This document shows positions 52,380 to 59,881 of a DNA stretch of 64,000 nucleotides, one piece after another. The stretch comes from Robertmurraya_A mangrovi. GTDB lineage: Bacteria; Bacillota; Bacilli; Bacillales; Cytobacillaceae. The stretch lies in the NCBI RefSeq assembly GCF_034427655.1, contig NZ_JAXOFX010000004.1:186001-250000 (forward strand). Reading direction: 5' to 3'. Each line of letters starts with the position of its first letter. Within the stretch, counting starts at the first letter, position 1. Below the pieces are notes generated by a model that made no database searches, was not told where the DNA came from, and saw only the letters and a program-made list of their open reading frames with translations. A program made the position numbers and the translations under genes.

Positions 52380-52507
52380 TCTACTTCTGATACAAGGGCA
52401 TATTGGTAGGGGTTTTTAGTGCTTTTCAATTCACACCAACCATTTTTATAGATATAGACGACGACATAAGGTTCATTGTTATAGATCACTGCTTTACCGT
52501 GCTCCAT
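52358..52507 (-). CDS. Small hypothetical protein, 49 aa
   Basis: A short frame from ATG 52507 to TGA 52358 encodes MEHGKAVIYNNEPYVVVYIY, then KNGWCELKSTKNPYQYALVSE, ending QKCCR. GGAGG lies 12 bp upstream, slightly far. The alternation of beta-type residues and the Trp/Tyr content look like a real folded small protein. I do not recognise a family. The last codons and the stop are supplied by REP copy 11, so the original C-terminus may have been replaced. Confidence 0.5.
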   Translation of the reverse strand: MEHGKAVIYNNEPYVVVYIYKNGWCELKSTKNPYQYALVSEVELQKCCR

Positions 52508-52726
52508 AAAACTCTACATCCTCCGATACTCTTTTTTACCATTATAAAATTCCTTTATGTATTTTAATAAATAAGTTTGTAAAGATTTTGTAATTTTGTA
52601 TATTTTTATAGATCCTTTTGCTTAAGAACAAAAATGGATAATATTTATTACTCCCGATTTTTCCAGCTTACTGGTATTCTATATTTATAAATATCATTCT
52701 ATAAATATATGTGGGGAGTTAAATAA

Positions 52727-54526
52727 GTGAGTAGGACAATTAAAATACTTTTATCATTTATATTGTTTTTGTCGTGTGTGCAAGTTCCTTTTCAAAATGC
52801 AAAAGCTTCATCTTCTTCAGAGCCAGTAATCAGCGTAAAGCTAAAGAACTTTCTAAAAGATCAAACTAAGATTACGATAAAGCCAACAGGGGATTATCTT
52901 ATTACCGGGTCAAAGATGACTCTCAAAAGTGAACAAACCTATTCACTGAAATATGAAAAGTCTGAATTAAATCTTTATCATGGTACTAAGTTAATAGGTA
53001 CATATAATACAATGATTGCTACCCCTGTAAAAGAAAACAACAGTCTATCAGTAAATAGTCGACCATACGCTGGTCAATTCGAATTTACTACAGAGAAGGT
53101 TGGAACGAAAACCTATATAAGACCAATCAACAAGGTAAAAATGGAAACCTACTTAAAAAGTGTGGTTCCCCATGAAATGTACGGATCTTGGCCAATTGAA
53201 GCTTTGAAAGCACAGGCAGTGGCCGCTAGAAATTATGCCATAACTCGAGTAGGGAAAACGATTGATGATACAATTAACTACCAAGTATACGGTGGGCTCC
53301 AAGGCCACTACCCTAATTCAGACCGTGCTGTAGAAGAGACTACAGGATATGTGTTAAAAGATGGTGATAAATTAGCTCAAACCCTGTACTCAGCTAGTAA
53401 TGGAGGGGTAACAGAATCTAATAAAAATGCATGGGGTGGTTCTCCTTTATCTTATTTATTAATCAAAGATGATACTTTTGACCCGAAAACGGTTTGGAAT
53501 ATTACAATTAATAAAATCCAAGTTGATCTTACAGACAAGGATCTAGAAAAGCCAGAAGATTGGTGGGATGCAACTTTAGAAAAAGATAAAAAAATCACCG
53601 ACAACATAAAAAAATGGCTAATAGCAAGTGAATATAATTATATCGAGAAAGAAATAAAAGTGCTCTCCATTCCAACATTAGAACTTACAGAACCAACTAG
53701 TGGGGGAAGAGTCTCTAAAGGCTCTATTACTTTAAAATATTTAGTTAAGAACAGGGATGGTAGCCTAGAACAAGTAAATAAAGAATATAAAAATGTTAGT
53801 TCTACTAGATTACGCAGCATGATTGGTAATAGCATCATGCTTAGTTATTTAGTTGACAGTGTAAATGAAACAACGAAAACTTTTAAAGTAGAAGGCCGTG
53901 GGAATGGACACGGAGTAGGATTAAGCCAATGGGGTGCTATGTATAGAGCAAAAGCTGGACATAGTTTTGAAAAGATACTGAAGTTCTATTATCCAGGGAC
54001 CACATTAACTAAATTATATAGTAAAGCACCAACCCCTGATACAAAGCCACCTATCATTAAGGACATTAAAGGAGCCTATGATTCAAAAACGAATAATGTG
54101 AATATTTCATTCAACCTTAATGAAAAAACAAAAACGACTGTTTATATAAAAGATAACAACAGTAAAATGGTTTCAACATTAGTGAAGGATAAATCATACA
54201 ATAAAGGTACTATCAAACTTCCGTGGAATGTCTCAAAAATAAAGAATGGCACCTATACAATCGTTATAAAATCAGCTGACACGAGTGGAAATAAAAGTTC
54301 AGCAACGAAAAAATATAAATTAAGTAAGTCAAAGTACAAAACAGGAAAAATAACAGCAACTACATTAAACATTCGTCAAAAACCAACTACTTTGTCTAAA
54401 GTAGTTGGAACAGTGAAAAAAAACCAGACGGTAACGATCTATTCAAAGACAGGTTCATGGTACAAAATTAAATATGGCAAGGTAACAGGCTATGTACATT
54501 CTAAATATGTAACAAATATTAAATAA
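52727..54526 (+). CDS. SpoIID/LytB-domain secreted protein with SH3 tail
   Basis: A 599-aa exported wall protein. A signal peptide (residues 1-28, ending NAKAS) is followed by a SpoIID/LytB domain (about 115-430) with the presumed catalytic Glu150 in VVPHEMYGSWP, then ALKAQAVAARNYA and GRGNGHGVGLSQWGAM. Next come an FlgD-like Ig module (about 440-535; PWNVSKIKNGTYTIVI) and an SH3b domain (about 545-599; TLNIRQKPTTLSKVVG). The start GTG 52727 follows GGGGAG. It is a vegetative LytB/SpoIID relative, distinct from the sporulation gene at 15696. It probably trims denuded glycan or stimulates an amidase. Confidence 0.88.
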   Translation: MSRTIKILLSFILFLSCVQVPFQNAKASSSSEPVISVKLKNFLKDQTKITIKPTGDYLITGSKMTLKSEQTYSLKYEKSELNLYHGTKLIGTYNTMIATPVKENNSLSVNSRPYAGQFEFTTEKVGTKTYIRPINKVKMETYLKSVVPHEMYGSWPIEALKAQAVAARNYAITRVGKTIDDTINYQVYGGLQGHYPNSDRAVEETTGYVLKDGDKLAQTLYSASNGGVTESNKNAWGGSPLSYLLIKDDTFDPKTVWNITINKIQVDLTDKDLEKPEDWWDATLEKDKKITDNIKKWLIASEYNYIEKEIKVLSIPTLELTEPTSGGRVSKGSITLKYLVKNRDGSLEQVNKEYKNVSSTRLRSMIGNSIMLSYLVDSVNETTKTFKVEGRGNGHGVGLSQWGAMYRAKAGHSFEKILKFYYPGTTLTKLYSKAPTPDTKPPIIKDIKGAYDSKTNNVNISFNLNEKTKTTVYIKDNNSKMVSTLVKDKSYNKGTIKLPWNVSKIKNGTYTIVIKSADTSGNKSSATKKYKLSKSKYKTGKITATTLNIRQKPTTLSKVVGTVKKNQTVTIYSKTGSWYKIKYGKVTGYVHSKYVTNIK

Positions 54527-54563
54527 TTTTTTGAAATAAATTAAAAAATTTTACAGCGAGTAG

Positions 54564-54594
54564 AATCCCAGAGACCATTCTTTGGGATTTTTTT
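54564..54594 (+). terminator. Terminator of the SpoIID/LytB-like gene
   Basis: AATCCCA pairs with TGGGATT around a 10-11 base loop, followed by T residues. Confidence 0.8.
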
Positions 54595-54702
54595 CGTATC
54601 TCCTTAAACCTTGAATAATTCTAATAGATTTTAGGAAAGCTATGTAAGTGAGTGCAAATTAAACCAAGTAGCAAGTGAAGAAGGGATAAAGGGGTATAAG
54701 CG

Positions 54703-56208
54703 ATGCATTTAATAAAGTTGTTGGAGGCCATAGAGGAGATTAATGTAAATCGGGACTCCACAATGATTGACATACATATTACCGGAATAGCAGTTGATTC
54801 TCGAAAAGTGGAAAAGGGAAACTTATTTATAGCCATATCAGGATACGAGACTGACGGGCATAAATATATTGAAGATGCAGTAAAAAGAGGGGCGGTTGCC
54901 GTTATTGGAGAGCACCAGACAATCAACACAACCGTTCCCTTATTTATTGTAAAAAACAGTCGGGAAGCACTAGGGAAGATATCTAGTATGTTTTACAATT
55001 ATCCATCAAAAAAACATAAAGTAATTGGAATTACAGGAACAAATGGAAAAACCACTACCTCTTATCTACTAAAACATATTCTTGAAGCAGCTGGTAAATC
55101 ATGTTCATTAATTGGAACGGTCTCCTATATTATTAACGGTGAGGTTTACAAACCAACCAACACGACTCCAGATGCCCTACAAATTCAAACCCTTTTATCT
55201 AAAAGTGAAGATGAATTCTTTATTATGGAAATATCGTCTCACGCTCTTAAGCAGTCAAGAATAGAGGGGATTGGACTTGATTATGGGATATTCACAAATC
55301 TTTCCCATGATCATTTAGATTATCACGAAACGATGGAGCAGTATTTTGAAGATAAGTCTATCATGTTTAATCATTTAAAAGAGGATGGAAAAGCTATAAT
55401 CAACGAAATTTGCCCGTGGGGAAAAAGACTAGCAAAAAAATTACATATCCCAATAAGGACCCTTGGAAGTCAATCTTTTGAAGTGCACAATGAAGACAAT
55501 AAAAAAGATGGCTACCACGGCTGTATCTTAAAGGACATCCAACTCCAAGGAAAAGTCAATTTTACTTTATGTATGAACGGTGAGAATTATAAGATATTTT
55601 ACCCCTTCCCAGGACTTCATAATATTTATAATGCTGCAATAGCATTTTTGACGGCAGTTGAAATGGGAATTGAACCTATGGTTGTTATAAAAGCTCTTGC
55701 ATCTTTTCGAGGAGCACCAGGGCGTTTTGAAATCATACATCACCCGTCAGGAGCCATCTTTGTGGTGGATTACGCTCATACAAAGGATGCATTTGAACAC
55801 TGCCTAAACAGTGCTAAACAACAAGGGGCTAAGCGGATTACACACATTTTTGGATTTCGGGGGGCGAGAGATTCATCTAAAAGAGTGGATATGGTAAAAA
55901 CCTCTGCCAAGCATTGTGACGCTGTCTTACTAACGTTAGATGATTTAAATGGAGTTTCGGAAAATGAAATTAGTGAGGAATTAGTCAACCTAAATTTATA
56001 TCATTGTCGAGGGAAGGGAAAGGTTCAATTAGATCGTACTCTTGCTATACAACAGGCTTGGGAAACAGCAGAAGAAGGTGATTGGGTTTTTATTACGGGC
56101 AAGGGACTTGAGGAATACGATCGAGAGTTTACTTTACCTGCTAGGTCAGACAAAGAGGTTATCCTGTTGTTAAAAGAAAATGATAAAACAGAAGAAAAAA
56201 TCATATAA
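54703..56208 (+). CDS. MurE-like Mur ligase paralogue
   Basis: A 501-aa Mur ligase with the MurE layout: N-terminal UDP-binding domain (TGIAVDSRKVEKGNLFIAISG), ATP-binding domain (GITGTNGKTTTSYLL, then TTPDALQIQ and MEISSHALKQSRI) and C-terminal domain (VDYAHTKDAFEHCL, FGFRGARDSSKR). The DNPR motif that selects meso-diaminopimelate in MurE is absent; the corresponding stretch reads LTLDDLNGVSENEI. It is not in a division/cell wall cluster and stands alone. It may add another amino acid or act on another UDP-muramyl substrate. ATG 54703 has a weak site (AAAGGGG 10 bp upstream). Confidence 0.85.
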   Translation: MHLIKLLEAIEEINVNRDSTMIDIHITGIAVDSRKVEKGNLFIAISGYETDGHKYIEDAVKRGAVAVIGEHQTINTTVPLFIVKNSREALGKISSMFYNYPSKKHKVIGITGTNGKTTTSYLLKHILEAAGKSCSLIGTVSYIINGEVYKPTNTTPDALQIQTLLSKSEDEFFIMEISSHALKQSRIEGIGLDYGIFTNLSHDHLDYHETMEQYFEDKSIMFNHLKEDGKAIINEICPWGKRLAKKLHIPIRTLGSQSFEVHNEDNKKDGYHGCILKDIQLQGKVNFTLCMNGENYKIFYPFPGLHNIYNAAIAFLTAVEMGIEPMVVIKALASFRGAPGRFEIIHHPSGAIFVVDYAHTKDAFEHCLNSAKQQGAKRITHIFGFRGARDSSKRVDMVKTSAKHCDAVLLTLDDLNGVSENEISEELVNLNLYHCRGKGKVQLDRTLAIQQAWETAEEGDWVFITGKGLEEYDREFTLPARSDKEVILLLKENDKTEEKII

Positions 56209-56241
56209 AAACACCGATTCGTCAGATAATCGGTGTTTTTT
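56207..56241. terminator. Bidirectional terminator
   Basis: AAAACACCGATT pairs with AATCGGTGTTTT between the converging MurE-like and BsuPI-like genes, with T-runs in both directions. Confidence 0.9.
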
Positions 56242-56246
56242 AACTA

Positions 56247-57002
56247 TCACTTTGCTATTTTCTCTGCACCAACGATGTTTTTTTGACCGTTCGCTAAATA
56301 CAACTTAATGTGCACTTTATCTGGTGTATCTAAGTTTTGTTTTTCAGCAAGCTCATTAAAAAACTCTTTGACCGACTCCGATAATCGCATAGCTTCAATA
56401 TCTCCTGCATCGTTTAAAACTTCAATAGAATTTCCGTCTTGTAACCCGTTAAACGTGACGGTTTCTTCTAGCATTTCAACTTTAGTTTCTTCTGCTTTTC
56501 CAATAATAACAGGGAACGATTCTTTTAATTTCTCTCCACCAAGAGCTGAAGAAACTACTTCTACCGTATATTCACCTTCATCTAATTGAGGTACAGCTTC
56601 TGAAAGGTCAATCTCAGAATCAAAAAATTCACCTTTTTTAAGTGTCTTCTCCGTCATCATCTCACCAAACATTTTATCAGCTGAATAAGTGTATACAACT
56701 TGGTTATTATTATCTTTAATTACATAATCAAACCGTTGGGTACTGCTGAACTTAACATTTACCTCTTCATCTTGGTCATTTCGTAAAGAAAATTTATATG
56801 TCAGCTTCCCATCAATAATTTGTCTAGTTAGGACAGTACTCAGTTTTAGTTCTTCTACATGTGTACCCGTGTCAGTGGGTGACTCGACTTTTGAACCGGT
56901 TGTTGGCGCACTACCTGTATCAGTTGTTGAACCGCAAGCACTTAATGCTCCTAATAAAAAGACAGAAGATAATACTGTTGCAATCTGTTTATTTAATTTC
57001 AT
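56247..57002 (-). CDS. BsuPI-domain lipoprotein
   Basis: A 251-aa exported lipoprotein. The signal peptide ends in lipobox LSACG, and a short Ser/Thr/Gly linker follows. Residues about 50-160 resemble the intracellular proteinase inhibitor BsuPI fold: LTYKFSLRNDQDEEVNVKFSSTQRFDYVIKDNNNQVVYTYSADKMF and GEYTVEVV. The last 90 residues are an unrecognised domain. ATG 57002 lies 6 bp after AGGGTG; the GTG three codons earlier is less likely. It may be a surface adhesion or inhibitor module; function is unproved. Confidence 0.82.
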   Translation of the reverse strand: MKLNKQIATVLSSVFLLGALSACGSTTDTGSAPTTGSKVESPTDTGTHVEELKLSTVLTRQIIDGKLTYKFSLRNDQDEEVNVKFSSTQRFDYVIKDNNNQVVYTYSADKMFGEMMTEKTLKKGEFFDSEIDLSEAVPQLDEGEYTVEVVSSALGGEKLKESFPVIIGKAEETKVEMLEETVTFNGLQDGNSIEVLNDAGDIEAMRLSESVKEFFNELAEKQNLDTPDKVHIKLYLANGQKNIVGAEKIAK

Positions 57003-57137
57003 GTTTAACACCCTATCTAATATGTTTTATAGGCCCTATATTAGATTAGACGACATTTTTTTTGAAAGGTTACACCTATGATAAATTAGGGGCACTCATA
57101 ATAAATAAGCCCTGACTCTTGAGGAAAATAGAGACAG

Positions 57138-57172
57138 AAAAAAAGGTTCATCACAATAAGCGGATGAACCTT
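57138..57172 (-). terminator. Minus-strand terminator
   Basis: On the minus strand AAGGTTCATC pairs with GATGAACCTT, followed by eight T. It probably ends the transcript of the gene at 57412-58872, 240 bp upstream on that strand. The stretch between (57173-57411) holds no intact gene. Confidence 0.75.
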
Positions 57173-57411
57173 ATACTAGAAAATCATAACCTTTTTAAGT
57201 TCTATTAAACTTGACTAGTGCTTCCCATAGGGGAAGGGCGAGAGGAAACTTTTCCTATATTACTCCAGTCTTCACGTAGTTATCGCAAGGCCCACTGAAC
57301 CACTTCTCTCGTAGGAGTGAAATACAAGTTACACTCTGCTCCAATTAACCATTAGAAGAAAGTTAACTTGATTTAGTAGAGTTACCAAAACTTCAGAGAG
57401 CAACAAAATGA

Positions 57412-58872
57412 TTAATAATAAGTTTTAATGATCTTACTAATAGAAGAAGGAATTTTTTTATAATTAACCCTAGATGATTTCTTTACATAGTAACTCCCAC
57501 CTACTTTATAGTAAGTAGTACCTTTAATTCTTTTTGTACCATAAACATTTACTTCCGTTCCTTTAGAAAGTGTTCTTTTTTTAGTAAGCTTCCCACTCTT
57601 AGAAAGTTGATACTGCTCTACATTGCTTTTTGCTGTTATTTTACCAACTTGACTTTTTTCAACTAAGACTTTGCCCCAAAGTACTTTATAGCTGGCTATT
57701 AATTTATATGGAACGGTAGCTGATCCTTCCCCTGAAACTATCTGAATATAGTAAGTCCCTTTAGGTAAGCGTATGGTCTTTTTACCAGTATTAGAATCAA
57801 AATGATAAATGTACTCTCCTTTACCATTTAGCAATGTTCCAGACCAGTGATGACCCTTCTTTTTTGCTAAGCTTAAATCCACATGCCCGGTTTGTGGAAC
57901 GGAGAATTTATAATAGTCGAGGGCTGACGAGCAAGACCAACAAGAGCTATGATACTCTATTGTACCGTTGTATGTACGGTTGGTTTTTATCTTATTGGCC
58001 GTTTCCATCGAATCGTTAAATTCTTTTTCGTAATAAGAGCTCTTCTTGAAATCTACTTCAAATTGATATGGGATGTCTACAGAACTATCACTACCTGTAA
58101 TTAAAATATAGTAAGTTCCTTTTGGTAAACCGATATTTACTTTTTTATAGGTTAGTTTATTATCTTCTACTTCTACTCCACTTAGAGTTGGAAGATATTG
58201 AATTTGTTTTCCTTTTACATCTTGAACAGAGAAGTACCAATTTGCTCCAACTTTATTTTTCACAGTTAAGGTGACATTTCCATCAGCAGGAATTTTAAAC
58301 TTAAAGTAATCTTGGCTAGGTGCACAAGACCAACAATCCTCGGATTCAATAAGACCATTGTACTTTTTGTTGATTAGAATAGGAGTGGCATTTTCCATTG
58401 AATCGTTGAATTCTTTTTCGTAGTAATCGGTCTTTTTAAAATCAACTTCAATTTCGTAGGGGACCTTTAATGTTTGGTCATCGCAATTTACTAATAAATA
58501 ATAGGTTCCAGCAGGTAAACCTAAATCCACACTTGTTTTATCAATGTTATTATCAACCACTTCAACTCCACTGTTAGAGGCAAAGTACTGATACGTTTTT
58601 TGTTTTCCATCCATTACAGTCACAAACCATGTCGAGCCTACTTTATTTTTAATTGAAACGTTTACCTTACCATCAGCTGGTAAGGTAAATTTATAATAAT
58701 CCATTTTTGAGCTATAAGTTTTTTCACCTTGGAAAGGAGTGTTTAAATCGATATAGGTTGCAGTCTCAATGGTATCATTTGGTTCTTGTTCATAGCCTAA
58801 AGCGAAACAGCTTGTTGGTAATAAAAAGAATAAAAACGTTACTAGCCATAGTGCTCTTTTTGAAAAATTCAT
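57412..58872 (-). CDS. Secreted protein with three PPC-like repeats and SH3-like tail
   Basis: A 486-aa exported protein. A signal peptide (residues 1-25) is followed by three homologous modules of about 125 aa, each beginning EQEPNDTIETAT or EKEFNDSMENAT, then DYYKFTLPADGKVNVSIKNK and LPAGTYYLLV. This is the pre-peptidase C-terminal (PPC) beta-sandwich pattern. Modules 2 and 3 carry a CWSC motif (DCWSCAPSQDYF, SCWSCSSALDYY) absent from module 1. The C-terminal 90 residues have the SH3-like KGTEVNVYGTKRIKGTTYYKVGGSYYV. It is probably a surface or wall-binding protein without catalytic residues. It is followed by an 18-bp gap from the next gene in the same direction. Confidence 0.8.
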   Translation of the reverse strand: MNFSKRALWLVTFLFFLLPTSCFALGYEQEPNDTIETATYIDLNTPFQGEKTYSSKMDYYKFTLPADGKVNVSIKNKVGSTWFVTVMDGKQKTYQYFASNSGVEVVDNNIDKTSVDLGLPAGTYYLLVNCDDQTLKVPYEIEVDFKKTDYYEKEFNDSMENATPILINKKYNGLIESEDCWSCAPSQDYFKFKIPADGNVTLTVKNKVGANWYFSVQDVKGKQIQYLPTLSGVEVEDNKLTYKKVNIGLPKGTYYILITGSDSSVDIPYQFEVDFKKSSYYEKEFNDSMETANKIKTNRTYNGTIEYHSSCWSCSSALDYYKFSVPQTGHVDLSLAKKKGHHWSGTLLNGKGEYIYHFDSNTGKKTIRLPKGTYYIQIVSGEGSATVPYKLIASYKVLWGKVLVEKSQVGKITAKSNVEQYQLSKSGKLTKKRTLSKGTEVNVYGTKRIKGTTYYKVGGSYYVKKSSRVNYKKIPSSISKIIKTYY

Positions 58873-58889
58873 TAGTCTCCCCCTAATAG

Positions 58890-59648
58890 TTATTTACTTT
58901 TATATACAATTGGATAATTACTAAATCTAGAACTCCACTCTTTAAATGTTTTGGGATACTTCTTTTTATAGGATTTTACATTTGAATAATAATGAATTTT
59001 TTCCCCGTCTACGATGACAGCTGCCCACATTTGCCCCTTGCTGTTATGCATAACAACAGCTTCCATAATCGTATATAAACCCCGAACTCCACCACTGTAT
59101 ACTTTTGCTTTTAAGTTATCTCGATCAGAGTCCTCATAAATTATTTGCATACTATCTACAAACTTGCTGTAATCCTTTCCAACCATCTTACGAAAAGCAT
59201 CATTTTGCCTATTTGTTTTGAATACCCCGTTTTTCACTAGATCATAAGTGACCTTTGGCGTTTTTCCTTTTGAATATGTACCACTAAATTCAACACCATT
59301 ACCTGCGTAATAATAGCATTCGGTGGTTTGAGTCAGAGTAAGCTTGTTACTTTTTACTTTTAAATTTAACTTACATCCTTGTTTATCGTCGAAGCGCGCA
59401 CTTGTGCCTTTAAATGAAGCTGTCCCTTTTATTTCTCCGACATTTGCACCGTTCCAAGCGTTCAGACTAAACTGGAATTTACTTTTACTTTGCTTCGAAA
59501 TCTTTAATGTGCCACCACTATGTTTGCTTGTAGCTAACTTCCATGTACCATTCCAATTGACTGATGCAGCTTGTGTTGATATAGCACTAGAATTAAATAT
59601 AAATAATGCCAAAAGTATAATAATAGATTTTAATAGAGCCTTTTTCAT
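58890..59648 (-). CDS. Secreted protein of unknown function, 252 aa
   Basis: A signal peptide (residues 1-28, ending STQAAS) is followed by a beta-rich region (about 30-130) opening NWNGTWKLATSKHSGGTLKI, with GTASFKG and EFSGTYSKG repeats that resemble a small lipocalin-like barrel. A second part (about 135-252) includes YTIMEAVVMHNSKGQMWAAVI. Two Cys (KQGCKLN, TTECYY) could form a disulfide. I do not recognise a named family with confidence. AGGAGG... lies before the ATG on the minus strand. It is upstream of, and probably co-transcribed with, the PPC-repeat gene. Confidence 0.75.
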   Translation of the reverse strand: MKKALLKSIIILLALFIFNSSAISTQAASVNWNGTWKLATSKHSGGTLKISKQSKSKFQFSLNAWNGANVGEIKGTASFKGTSARFDDKQGCKLNLKVKSNKLTLTQTTECYYYAGNGVEFSGTYSKGKTPKVTYDLVKNGVFKTNRQNDAFRKMVGKDYSKFVDSMQIIYEDSDRDNLKAKVYSGGVRGLYTIMEAVVMHNSKGQMWAAVIVDGEKIHYYSNVKSYKKKYPKTFKEWSSRFSNYPIVYKSK

Positions 59649-59761
59649 ACAATCCTCCCATTGATAGTAATAAGGGAAATTATACCACAGCTATCTGCCG
59701 AAATAAGTCGTTTTGAAAAGTTAGGTGCAATATTCCTTAAAAACCATTACTAATAGAAAAC

Positions 59762-59805
59762 AAAAAACCCTTAACGTCGGACTGTCCGATGTTAAGGGTT
59801 TTTTT
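59762..59805. terminator. Strong bidirectional terminator
   Basis: AAAAAACCCTTAAC plus TCGGA pairs with TCCGA plus GTTAAGGGTTTTTT, a stem of about 19 bp with T-runs both ways. It ends the minus-strand gene at 59877. Confidence 0.92.
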
Positions 59806-59868
59806 AATATAGTAAAATTACTATCCTCTATGTCAAAGGTATTACACTGACATTACAGAAACATTGCA

Positions 59869-59881
59869 GGTGCCTGTCACC
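59869..59881. repeat. REP-like palindrome, copy 12
   Basis: GGTGCCTGTCACC, forward core, with flank ATTACAGAAACATTGCA as at copies 4 and 10. It overlaps the last two codons of the 5'-nucleotidase-like gene and supplies its TGA. Confidence 0.9.
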
